From Mnemiopsis leidyi (lineage: Eukaryota > Ctenophora > Tentaculata > Lobata > Bolinopsidae), in the NCBI GenBank assembly GCA_000226015.1, contig JH153212.1:497543-518325 (forward strand): DNA of 20,783 nucleotides, read 5' to 3'. Position 1 is the first letter of the stretch. Each line of letters opens with the position of its first letter. A program made the position numbers and the translations under genes. The notes below the pieces were generated by a model that did no database searches, had not been told where the DNA came from, and saw nothing but the letters and a program-made list of their open reading frames with translations. Shown one piece after another: positions 1 to 12,013 of the stretch.

Positions 1-832
<832 letters not shown>

Positions 833-2095
833 TCACAAGTCTCCACCAGTTTCACTTTCAAACACCTCGTCGCTCCACTCTCCCTCACTCCTACAAGAAT
901 CCCGCTCACTCTCCATCTCCATGATAGTCGGCAGGACTTCCATCACAGAACCTGCCCCTACAGACTCTCTACCTAGCGCTAAAATAGGGTTCAGTCGAGC
1001 CTTGTCTTTAGCTTGAGTCTGGTGTATTATGTTCACAATGTGTGATACTCTCTTACTGACTCGCCTAACATTAGTCTTTTGTATCAGTTCAAACATTGTA
1101 GAAAACAAGGCCAGTATCAGAATTATATTGATCATGAAGAGCAGCTGTAACATGTGCTCGAGTAAAGTGTTCGGCTCCAAGTCGTGGTATATGTTTAGGT
1201 AGTTGTTAAAATCATCGAATATCACCACATCGCCAAAGCCGATAGTTGTTACGGCGATGAAGGTGTTGTACCATGACAGAAACCAGCTCCAGTTAGTGGA
1301 GCCGTGAGAGTAGGTGAACAGCGCGGTCATCGCCCACAACACCGTAATAAGAACAAGGGTAAAGGTAACTTTGACGAAACTTCTGGTGTGTCGCGTTATC
1401 CCGCGCTTGCAGCGCGCGTACCACCATAATAAGCGATATATCAACATGTTGAGAATCAACCTCAGACTTCCAAGACACAAGATGTTGAGGGCGATACCAA
1501 ACACTCCATAACCGATAGCAGTGAGCTTGCCCAAGGGCGTGATGGGAGCTAACTCCCCAAACCCGATTGTTGTAATGATGCTGTATGCGAGATGCAAAGA
1601 GTGCCGGTACGTCCAGGGGTTCCCACGCATCTTCTTGCACATGATCTCCTGCACGCGCACCAGCTTGTCTATCCTCATATGGGAAATGTTGCGCGCCAGC
1701 AGTAACTCCCGGTGCTCACGATAAAGCGCTTCCTTGCGCTGCACACTTGCCGGACCTTCTAATACCATGAAAACATACACAGAAGGCAGAATAAAACAGA
1801 AGTTCATTGCAGCGAATATAAACATTCGAGCAGCTGTTTTGATGCTCCTTCCTCTGTCAGAACCGCCACGCTGAAACTGCTGGCGCGGAGCGGTACGACG
1901 TCTACGGAGGGCAACTTGGGACTTGTGTGTGCTATTGTTTGTGTTATGCTTCTTCTTATTGGTAGTGGTTTGTTTCCCGTTCGAGAGAGGTAGGGAGGTG
2001 GATGTGAGTTTGTCTGATTCTTCCATCGCAGACTGGGTAGGCATTGCGTTTGGCTGATAAGTCAAGTTTCTAGACAGCATTAAAACGGTAAACAA
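833..2095 (-). CDS. two-pore-domain potassium (K2P) channel
   Basis: An intact 420-codon ORF with the K2P layout, in a single exon as far as can be seen. Residues 1-90 are a basic, Ser/Thr-rich cytosolic N-terminus. TM1 is about 91-113. An extracellular cap follows, with an N-glycosylation sequon at N136 and a cysteine at 153. P-loop 1 has filter TTIGFGE (175-181), TM2 is about 191-217 and TM3 about 241-262. P-loop 2 has TTIGFGD (283-289), TM4 is about 313-337, and an acidic, Ser-rich tail follows. Two pore loops per chain mean it works as a dimeric plasma-membrane K+ leak channel. GFG in both filters is also found in THIK-type channels, but I cannot assign a subfamily. The first Met gives 420 aa. 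A possible splice acceptor (ctgtctag) just inside the ORF would make Met18 the start (403 aa), so the N-terminus is uncertain. Confidence 0.93.
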   Translation of the reverse strand: MFTVLMLSRNLTYQPNAMPTQSAMEESDKLTSTSLPLSNGKQTTTNKKKHNTNNSTHKSQVALRRRRTAPRQQFQRGGSDRGRSIKTAARMFIFAAMNFCFILPSVYVFMVLEGPASVQRKEALYREHRELLLARNISHMRIDKLVRVQEIMCKKMRGNPWTYRHSLHLAYSIITTIGFGELAPITPLGKLTAIGYGVFGIALNILCLGSLRLILNMLIYRLLWWYARCKRGITRHTRSFVKVTFTLVLITVLWAMTALFTYSHGSTNWSWFLSWYNTFIAVTTIGFGDVVIFDDFNNYLNIYHDLEPNTLLEHMLQLLFMINIILILALFSTMFELIQKTNVRRVSKRVSHIVNIIHQTQAKDKARLNPILALGRESVGAGSVMEVLPTIMEMESERDSCRSEGEWSDEVFESETGGDL

Positions 2096-3427
2096 ACAAA
2101 TTTCATAATTTTACAAGTGAGTCAAGTTGGCCCAGGAATCAAGTTCTGCGAAACAAATTCATGAAAAGAACAAGATAAAAATGTATTTCACAACGGTGGA
2201 GTTCAGAGCGGCAGATGTAAGGAAATGCAGGAAATACTATTATTCAACACGAACAGCTGCAATCTACAGTAGCTGACGTGAAGGTGTGGAATGAGCAGGA
2301 TAAATCAGTTCATTAAACCTGAGCAATGAATGTCGTCTACTTTGAGGTAGTGTTCGTAGTTATATCAAACGGTTTCAAACAAGTATATACGTTACAATTT
2401 AAATATGACATAGACGAGTTCATTTATCGGCAATTATAGAATTACGATAATCAATTGTTATTAGCCTTACAAAGGAGCTAAAGTATAATGGTAGTGAGTC
2501 TAGGTCAAGTATTATTTTGGGAGTTGTTTCACTTGTAATGTTACCAATAATGTTACCAATAACGTAGCCATTAACCAAGAAATGTTCTCTCTAAAAACTT
2601 AAAGACTAAAGTCTTAACTTATAAAATGCTCCGCAAAGGAGTATCAAACCCTATTTGAAATCGTAGCTAATTAAAAGGTTTCTGAACGTTCCCAGCTAAC
2701 CAAGCTTATAAGGTGTGACGTAACTGATAAACAATGTCTGTTTATTTGACCGGTTAAGAATGGAGAATTGAAACAGGAACTGAGAAACTAAACGGTACGC
2801 AAGGATAATATCCTACAAACAATTAACTATTTGACACAATACACCAATATCACACCGACTCCCTTATCAGGATAAACATCGAGACTATACACTGTATTTG
2901 TCAGTTTTCGCGGATCTCTCGTCATGGCTTTAAAACGTGGGTGTGCATAATATGCACACAACAATTTGAATACTACAATGTGCACACAGCAATCTGCAAA
3001 CTACAATGTGCACACAGCAATCTGCAAACTACAATGTGCACACAGTATCGTGCACAGATATGCATTGCAGCACTCAAGATACCTCAAATGCAAATATTTG
3101 AATAATAAGTGTAGGAAAAGTTAATTATCAGTCGTCAATGACTAGGCTAGTAGGTTAAGTAGGCTAAGTAGAGCGTTTAAGTCTTTAATTTCTGTTATTT
3201 CACATACTAAGATACTACAACATAAGTTTATCACGCACCAAGCTAGAAGTAATCATATAAACATTATAAATATTTCTCATGGAACACCCGACAAACCAAT
3301 TTCAGAGAAAGCTTAGAATAATCACCAATATATGTAAAACATGATGTTTATCAAGCCACAAAATGGACCTCTTGATATAATAAATTTGGTAAAGCGTGCT
3401 GCTAAGATCCCATGATAGGCGGCAAGC
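2096..3427. other. non-coding spacer upstream of K2P gene
   Basis: No ORF with coding character was seen on either strand. The stretch holds a 13-bp direct repeat near 2539-2564 and the 28-bp tandem repeat listed separately. It may be a 5' intron of the K2P gene if the candidate upstream exon near 3430 is real. Confidence 0.45.
2952..3046. repeat. 28-bp tandem repeat, about 3.5 copies
   Basis: A unit beginning gtgcacacagcaatctgc recurs with a period of exactly 28 (gtgcacac at 2980, 3008 and 3036). A degenerate copy lies upstream from about 2952 (tatgcacacaacaattt). Each unit holds the palindrome GTGCAC. Confidence 0.9.
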
Positions 3428-3431
3428 ACTT

Positions 3432-3538
3432 ACCAATCGTTTAATCGCGATAGATTTGGCCCCGCATTATGGCCTTCCGCTTCGCACTGCGCAATCCAAA
3501 TTGCGAGACTCCAATAGGACCCAGCACAGCCCAAAATT
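3432..3538 (-). promoter_or_regulatory. candidate 5' non-coding exon/promoter patch for the K2P gene
   Basis: Read on the minus strand, this patch is richer in G+C and CpG than its surroundings and ends in a strong donor (attg|gtaagt at about 3432). It lies 1.3 kb upstream of the K2P ORF on the same strand. A pyrimidine-biased acceptor (ctgtctag) sits near the ORF start. I infer, without transcript evidence, that it could be a leader exon. It also lies just 3' of the MOSPD stop, so it could instead be part of that gene's 3' UTR region. Confidence 0.3.
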
Positions 3539-3675
3539 GTTCTTGAATGTGGTGAGTGGAAATAACTACCGGCCGTTCCTGTAGAGATCTAGTTCTAAAT
3601 ATTCCAAAATTTCACGTGATAAGATGAAAAAGCCGGCAAGTTGTCTGACCTGACATTTCTATCTGTTTGAGGAGA

Positions 3676-5638
<1,963 letters not shown>

Positions 5639-6066
5639 TCATACTAATTGTACTACACTAAGAAAATACTGTGTTAGTTTTTATGCAGCCCGGGATAAAA
5701 ACAACAAATTGTCCCCGTTCAATATGTGATCATTAAATTGGTATCTATTCATTTGTCAATTTAAACTATCTATCCTGATTAGTCTATGCTTAAATTTCTA
5801 TAACTTTATATTTGTTTCTATATTCGTATATGTGGATTTTGGGTTAGAAATTATATGCATTGTTACATGGAGAATCAATGTAAGGAAATAACTAACCAAT
5901 ATGAATAGCTATCAATCAATTAAGTAAAATTCCTAATATCTATAAAGATTATCATAAGTTTGATACCTATGTAACAAGAGCTAGAGATTTCGATTAATTT
6001 TTTCCATAGCGAAGAGATTGTCATTAGAAATGCCCTGGAATTAAAAATCGGAGTTTGAATTCAACT
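5639..6066. promoter_or_regulatory. head-to-head intergenic region, MOSPD (-) and phosphatase (+)
   Basis: About 430 bp separates the two divergent start codons. It is strongly AT-rich, with no ORF. By position it should contain both 5' UTRs and both promoters or a shared one. I see no clear core motif, so the promoter role is inferred from arrangement only. Confidence 0.4.
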
Positions 6067-8589
6067 ATGTCAACTGATAATTTTTCAGACTGCAAAGTTA
6101 ACGGGCATACCTACAAAAAGATTGAAAAACAGTTGCTGTTTGTGCGTCATGCAGAGGGCTTCCACAATAGCCTATTTGATGAGAAACGAGTTCATGAAGC
6201 AGTTAACATAAGAGATCCTGAATTAACTCCATTAGGAAATTGCCAAGTAGCAGATCTTCGCAAAGAAGTACCCAACTTTCTTTGTTAAACTTTATATGCG
6301 CTAAAACCTCTCAGTATCTGAATGCACACAGTTATTTAAAAACTTAAGTCTAGTGTAATTGAATGACATGTCGTTTTTTTATTTGGATCTGCATCGTTTT
6401 GTGTAATGCTGCAAGCTATTTCTGTTTTAAGACTAACACATTCCAATTTAAGGTAGATGCTCTAATTGCGTCAGGAGTGAAGATAGAAAAGATTGTAGTT
6501 TCCCCTATGACACGCACACTTCAAACAGCATGGGGTACTTTCAATGGATATAATATCCCATTTCAGGTAATTGGGTGACCTCTAGATATTACATGATACT
6601 ATTCAATTACTAGGTTTAAACTGAATAAATTGTGTAAAATTCATATGATATCCTAGTCAAGTAAAGATGTTATAGCTGATCTTTAAAGATGAATTGAAAG
6701 AGATAACTGAATGAGTTGATCTTAAATGATGAATTGAAAACAAGCTTTTTATCCGTCTCCCAACAATAAATATTATGCATTCCACGTGTCTGTCACGTAG
6801 GCTTTATAATTGGGTTTTAAACATTAATTGGGTTTCAACATTGCAGGCCAACCACCTGGTGACTGAGTACTCAGATGCACCTTGCAACTATGGAACAATC
6901 CGATCAAAGTTGGAAAAAATGTGGCCCCAGGTAAGCTCAGACAAGAGGCACAAGGAATTACATCCAGAGTATCGTAGGAATTTCTTATTTTCAAGTAAAG
7001 GCAAGGAAATAAACTACAATGCTTTCCTATACTTTAATAGCTTTGGCTTAAAAACGCTATAGCAGCAATATACATATATTGTGTCAATAAAAAGTTGGAT
7101 GAATTTGAGAAAGCATGGTTTTTCACTTTTCAGTGGTCAGTGTGTCCAACACAATCAGCATGTCAGCAAAAGTCACAACTTGTATCGTTTTTTTACAAAT
7201 ATGCCCAAACCTAAAGTTAAATTTTTTAATTCTGAGAATTCTTTAACATGCAAGTATCTTGAGACTCAAATTCACATTTTGCACATGACCATCATCAAAC
7301 AGTGTTGTACTCACTGACAGCTGTAGTGTAATGCACTCATATATAATAAAGAACATCACTGAGCAGTCTAGTCCAAGACGAGCTGAGTGAATGTATTTTT
7401 GCTCTGAGACCCGAGTGCAGAAAATAATTCTTGAATGCAGTATATATGGACTACTTACCAGTCCCACATCAGGTTAAAGGGTGTTAGGAAAAGAAATTTA
7501 CTCAGATTGAGAGCAAAATGGTGTTGGAAAACCATAGTTACATATCTCAATTATCATAATTACATGTTTAGACTCTAGTGTATTCAATATATCCTCATCT
7601 GAGGAATTTTGTCTACTGCTAAACATCTAACTATCTTAACTACGTGACAACAATGAAACATAATATGTTTATGATTGTTCAAAATTTCTTGTTTTCTCTG
7701 AGTAGACTCGGACAAGGGACACAAGTTGTTAATTGGTAATCACGTTCCGATGTTCAACATCATAATCATACTCAATAAATGTTTTTAATTTGTAGTGTTG
7801 AAATAGTTTAAACTACAACATCATAATCATATTCAATAAATGTATTTAATTTGTAGTGTTGAAATAGTTTAAATTATTTCAACACTACAAATTACATAAA
7901 TTCTTTGAGTATGATTATGATGTTGAACATCGGAACGTGATTACCAATTAACAACTTGTGTCCCTTGTCCGAGTCTACTCAGAGAAAACAAGAAATTTTG
8001 AACAATCAGATTCTTCTATGAGACTCAATAATACTTCACGACTACACCAAAATTTGTTTAATGAAACGAAATATGTTTAACTTTATTAGCAGTGCAATCA
8101 ATACATATCATAGAAGAGAAAAAAAAGTAGTGATACTGTAAGATGAAGCATCCATGCAAGTGATAAGAGAATTTCAGGACCATGGCCAGTGGTATATTGT
8201 TTTAGCTGTTCAAGAGTTTAGACGGTTCCTCTAAGTGGATAGCAACCATGGATAGCAACCAAGAATAGCAACTGTGACAGTAGCTAGAAGATTACAAGAA
8301 ATGTTTTTTCTGCTTGAAAAATTATGGTTAAATCATTCCTGATCAAATGACTCAGGTGGATTTTGCAACGGTGCCTGAAGTTTGGTGGAACGAGGACGAG
8401 AATGATGTAACGATTACACTAAGAGCTAAACGATTTAGAGAGTGGCTTTTTAAACAGCCCGAAAAATGCTTAGCAATTGTCAGTCATGCTGGATTTCTTC
8501 ACGAGCTTTTGCAGGAGCCATTCAGAAACTGTGAATTAAAACGCATAAATTGGATTCATAGAAGTCGAAGGCAAGCAAAAGGACTTTGA
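6067..8589 (+). CDS. histidine phosphatase family protein (phosphoglycerate-mutase-like)
   Basis: There are four exons: 6067-6267, 6453-6566, 6847-6930 and 8356-8589. All introns are phase 0 GT-AG and the product is 210 aa. Exon 1 has the phosphohistidine motif LLFVRHAEGFHN (here RHA rather than the common RHG) and DPELTPLG. Exon 2 has KIVVSPMTRTLQTA with the second conserved Arg. Exon 3 has APCNYGTIRSKLEKMWP. Exon 4 has VPEVWW and the second catalytic His in AIVSHAGFLHELL. All catalytic residues expected for the superfamily are therefore present. The order and spacing resemble the PGM-like phosphatases known from plants and fungi rather than glycolytic PGAM; the substrate is unknown. The start is the ATG at 6067. 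An AATAAA signal lies at 8732-8737, about 143 nt after the stop. The protein is probably cytosolic, as I see no targeting signal. Intron 3 hosts a foldback element. Confidence 0.9.
7672..8008. mobile_element. 337-bp foldback (MITE-like) element in phosphatase intron 3
   Basis: This is a nearly complete long palindrome. The left end tgattgttcaaaattt is matched by aaattttgaacaatca at the right end, and the arms pair along almost their whole length to a centre near 7876. The left arm contains a tandem duplication of about 61 bp (aacatcataatcat at 7756 and again at 7817), so the right arm can pair with either copy. No ORF is present. I see no clear target-site duplication. It is a non-autonomous DNA element or foldback, lying wholly within an intron. 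Confidence 0.85.
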
Positions 8590-9520
8590 ATGTTCATCTA
8601 ACATGAGATGAAATTTAAATTATTCAAAATTATGTGATAATTTGATATATATGTACCTAACACATTTTGTAATGTTTTGTAATTTTTCTTACAATTCGAA
8701 TATAGATATGACTCCTTGCAAATGGCTTTGAAATAAAACTATCGAGAAACAGAGCTGACAAAAATTAAGCTCAAATCAATAGATACAAACACAATTAATT
8801 ACAAATTCAATTCTATTAAAAGAATTATAGAATGCACTTAACATATCCTCTTTTTGAATAGATAACTGGATAAACCCAGATTAACGGGCAATGCTAGTCT
8901 AGAATTTTATCAAAAGCCAGGGCTGAAATGAGTGATAGTGTACAATAAGTCCAAGACTGTAGGTTATCAACCAAGTAAAAAGAGCCAACCATCATTTGCC
9001 TGGTTACATAATCTGACTTTGTCCAACCCTCATTCGATGCGGAGAGGGTGCATATATATATATATATGCTGTATAACTAGTTACCAGTGCAGCACCTGTG
9101 ACATGGAAAAGCAAGAAAGACAAGCAATTAGGATTGAAAATTGCTCTATTCTATTTTGCACTGTATGTCACACATTACATCACCTTTCCTTGAAAAGATT
9201 ATAAAAAAGTTTCAGTTGCACCACCAAGTAAGGGCTAAAAGATCCTTTCATAATCAAATTTTTCCGCTTAGAAAAACATTCTTCTATAACTTGAAGACAC
9301 TGAATTGGAATATGGTCAAGAAGAAAAGGACCTGGACATAATTGTTTCTTCACATTTGGTGTGAAATCATCAAGTTAATGCTCTGCTTAGCAAAGCTAGG
9401 TCCAGACTAGGCTTGCTTAAACAGCTTATCAAGCCTGACACAATGAAAGCCTGATACAATTCTTGTTTGAGGGGTGGTTGCGTGCCTAGAGCAGCCACTG
9501 CTCTCATTAAACCAATATAC
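8590..9520. other. 3' flank of phosphatase gene and AT-rich spacer
   Basis: It starts with the phosphatase 3' UTR and AATAAA signal (8732-8737). It includes a 20-bp AT palindrome, gcatatatatatatatatgc, at 9050-9069. ORFs here are short and lack coding character. No other feature was seen. Confidence 0.5.
8732..8737 (+). terminator. polyadenylation signal AATAAA of phosphatase gene
   Basis: Canonical AATAAA about 143 nt after the TGA at 8587-8589, in an AT-rich 3' flank. It is consistent with this being the terminal exon. Confidence 0.55.
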
Positions 9521-9521
9521 C

Positions 9522-9565
9522 AGGGGTGCCACTTGGGGGCACCTTTTTACCCCCAAGGGGCCCCT
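9522..9565. repeat. hairpin with CTTGGGGG/CCCCCAAG stem
   Basis: An inverted repeat: CTTGGGGG pairs with CCCCCAAG around a T-rich loop. The outer flanks (AGGGGTGCC and GGCCCCT) extend the pairing imperfectly. It may be the end of an old mobile element; no partner copy is seen in the window. Confidence 0.65.
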
Positions 9566-9808
9566 ATTGGCTAGACCTCCAATGTTGGGCCGAATATGGT
9601 GCCCTATGCACTCAAGAACAGGCTGTACTGGTTTAGTAATTAATTGATAGTTATAAAAATATTATAATATAAGACTAGTCACTAGATATATTATAACTGA
9701 TAAAAAAGTGTCTTAATTAAGGTATTCAAACGTTTGAGAACAATTTTTTGCCAAACAATTCAAAATGGACTTTTTTGTTCTTCTTGCATACCAGTGCAGT
9801 GCTTGTAT

Positions 9809-9830
9809 AAAAAAAAAAAAAAAAAAAAAA
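9809..9830 (+). repeat. poly-A tract (22 A)
   Basis: A run of 22 A residues. It could be a retroposon tail, but I see no recognisable retroposon body or flanking duplication, so it is listed only as a homopolymer. Confidence 0.9.
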
Positions 9831-9912
9831 TGTTCTCTAGACAAGGCATTCTCCTGCCTCTTCAGCAATGAAATAAAGGATTAAATTGCATTTTCTTAAT
9901 TGCCAGTCGGTG

Positions 9913-10081
9913 TTGTCTCACGTTGTGTCTAATTTCAAAAAATCTTAAGAAATGTTAACCAGAAATCCTTGCTACACGTTGCATAGCCCTGCTGCCGCGA
10001 AGCGGCAGCCTCCGGCGCGCGCGAAGCGCGCAGCGCGGCCACGCGCTGCGTTTTTTTGAAAGGGGTCACAACGTGAGACAA
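9913..10081. mobile_element. 169-bp TIR element with three GC-rich hairpins
   Basis: The ends form a perfect 15-bp terminal inverted repeat, ttgtctcacgttgtg at 9913-9927 and its complement at 10067-10081. The match extends imperfectly inward (tttcaaaaaa near both ends). The core holds three consecutive perfect hairpins: an 8-bp stem with GAA loop (9991-10009), a 6-bp GC stem with GAA loop (10017-10031) and an 8-bp stem with GCCA loop (10030-10049). There is no coding capacity. This looks like a small non-autonomous DNA transposon. I see no obvious target-site duplication. Confidence 0.7.
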
Positions 10082-10388
10082 AGAAATCCCATCCATCGTC
10101 TGGCTGTCAACAGTTGCTCCGATATGCATATTCAAAGCATTAATGAATACAATCAATAAAGAGTTAATCGTCTGTTACCAGAATGATCGGAAATATATTT
10201 ATCTTATGAAATATTTTTTACATTATTTTAAACGAAAAGATATATTGCTCTTGTAATATAATTGCAGACGAGAAAATAAAAACGAGTTTACCTTGGGAAA
10301 TGACAAGGACAGGCAAAACCACTTCAAAGTTCAGCTCCTCAAAATGGTAATGGTGTTGAAACAGAAGCTAATTTTCTAAAATACTTGT

Positions 10389-11318
10389 CGCGGTGATACC
10401 CGACTCACGCAGCTTAAGCTGAACGAGTTGGAACGGTAGACGGATATAATTTCGTCAATAAAATACGAGGTAACGACAACACAACAATAAACACGAAACG
10501 TGCAACATATATCAGCAAATATTGGAAAGGTACAATAAATTGTTGCAGGACTGCAGGCACTTAAGTAACTGGAAACATAACTGTTGAATCAGCTTTCAGT
10601 CTCGCACCACCGTATATGCGTCGCGGCCAATTTTCAATTTTCAATTCGCGCGCGCAGCAGATCAGGCAACGTCTGACAAGCGTAATTAAAACCCGGCTAG
10701 GTGAATTGACCGGGCGCCGCACGGCGCGCTTCGCTTTTCTCCGATCGGGATGTCCCCGGGCAAAGATAAATAAGCACCAAAGCACCTAATTAGGTAAAGT
10801 CCCCTTTCTGTTACAAAGCAAAAATATTCACCTAACCATATGCTTATGCACGTCATTTTGTGGCCCGCGACTTGCCTGGGGACATTTAGCTAATTGTTGC
10901 GTACGCGTACATGGCATGGTAGAGAGAGACGCGCATCACCCGGTAACCCGCGACGCGCGCAAAAGGGCTTTGGTTAGAGCAACAAAAAAGACTAAGGTCC
11001 TTGGCAACCAAAATATGTTAATTATTGCTTGACCATCCACCCCAAAACTAGCTGGCAATTTGTTGACAAGATTATATCCGTGGCCGTTTACCGTTCTAAT
11101 GAAACGTTAGAACTGCTGCTCTCGCCAGGAGGACAGCAAACTGCGAGCCGCGCTGCGCGCGTGAGTTGGGTAACACATCGACAATTGCAATTTGCTTATT
11201 AACTGAAATTTAATTTCGATACATGCCAATGGAAAATTGGTGCGGGCAATTCTTACAACTTGACGAGAATATATCCGTCTACCGCTGCGAGAGTCTGGTA
11301 TATCTGGCATTACCGCAA
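10389..11318. mobile_element. CpG-rich element bounded by interrupted inverted repeats
   Basis: cggtagacggatata at about 10434 recurs inverted at about 11270-11284, and the match continues inward over ttcgtca. Outside this, both ends share further blocks (ttgtcgcggtgat versus ttgttgcggtaat; acccgactcacgcag versus accagactctcgcag) with different spacers. The block matches suggest diverged terminal repeats of about 60 bp. The interior is richer in CpG and in GCGCGC runs than its surroundings (near 10650, 10725, 10955 and 11150). No transposase was seen, and the short ORFs inside look fortuitous. It is probably a non-autonomous DNA element. Confidence 0.5.
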
Positions 11319-11397
11319 CAACTTACATCTACAATCTAACCTGTACTACACTGAGTACTTAATACAACAGTGGTGACTAGGACTTAAAGAACTGTGC

Positions 11398-12013
11398 TGT
11401 GGCAGCAGCATAATTACAAATTAGTTTCTCCCGAAATAGATCTATGTATTGTCAAATTTACGACTATTGCAATTGTACGGTATTATGTTAAATTTTGTAT
11501 CTATGTATCCATGTATACTTGTAAACTTTACGTTTTTCTGTCAAGATTATAATAATTTTAAAGCGGTGTTATAAATGACTGCTGTTATGATAGTCGTTTG
11601 CCAATTTCGTCTTCAAATTGATACTACATACTAGAAATATAATTATTTTACTCATGCTTAAGTTTCCTGTGTTGCTCTCTGGAAATTACATTTTATTTAT
11701 AAAGCGGTGTTATAAATGACTGCTGTTATGATAGTCGTTTGCCAATTTCGTCTTCAAATTGATACTAGAAATATAATTATTTTACTCATGCTTAAGTTTC
11801 CTGTGTTGCTCTCTGGAAATTACAATTTAAGTAATTAATGTTTATCAACCTTCTGTTGAAATCTTTTTGATATATTTGCTTTTGGCTTGTGGTATAATTA
11901 GTTATTGAAAGGCTGTATCTAAGCCTAAGTAGTGCCTTATACCCGCTTTCAGATGAGAGGTCATTTATGCTTGACCTCGCTCTAACCAGATCAGAGCCAT
12001 CTTGCTTGCAACG
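11398..12013 (+). mobile_element. possible LTR remnant followed by primer-binding-like site
   Basis: The stretch begins TGTGGCAGCAGC and ends near TTGCA (12010). TGGCGACACC follows at 12014, resembling a retrotransposon tRNA primer-binding site that starts with TGG. No gag, pol or second LTR is visible. The assignment is inferred from end motifs alone and is weak. A tandem duplication lies inside. Confidence 0.25.
11560..11823. repeat. 141-bp tandem direct duplication
   Basis: Copy 1 starts at 11560 (aaagcggtgttataaatgac) and copy 2 at 11701 with almost identical sequence to about 11823. Copy 2 lacks 7 bp present in copy 1 (tactacatactagaa versus tactagaa). High identity implies a recent duplication. 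Confidence 0.93.

Noticed and set aside
1293-1724. ORFs overlapping the K2P gene in other frames (both strands)
   Set aside because: They are shadows of a clear channel CDS and have no recognisable domain.
9935-10156. 73-codon minus-strand ORF over the GC-rich hairpins
   Set aside because: It runs through the inverted-repeat core, so its Arg/Ala-rich stretch comes from base composition, not coding selection.
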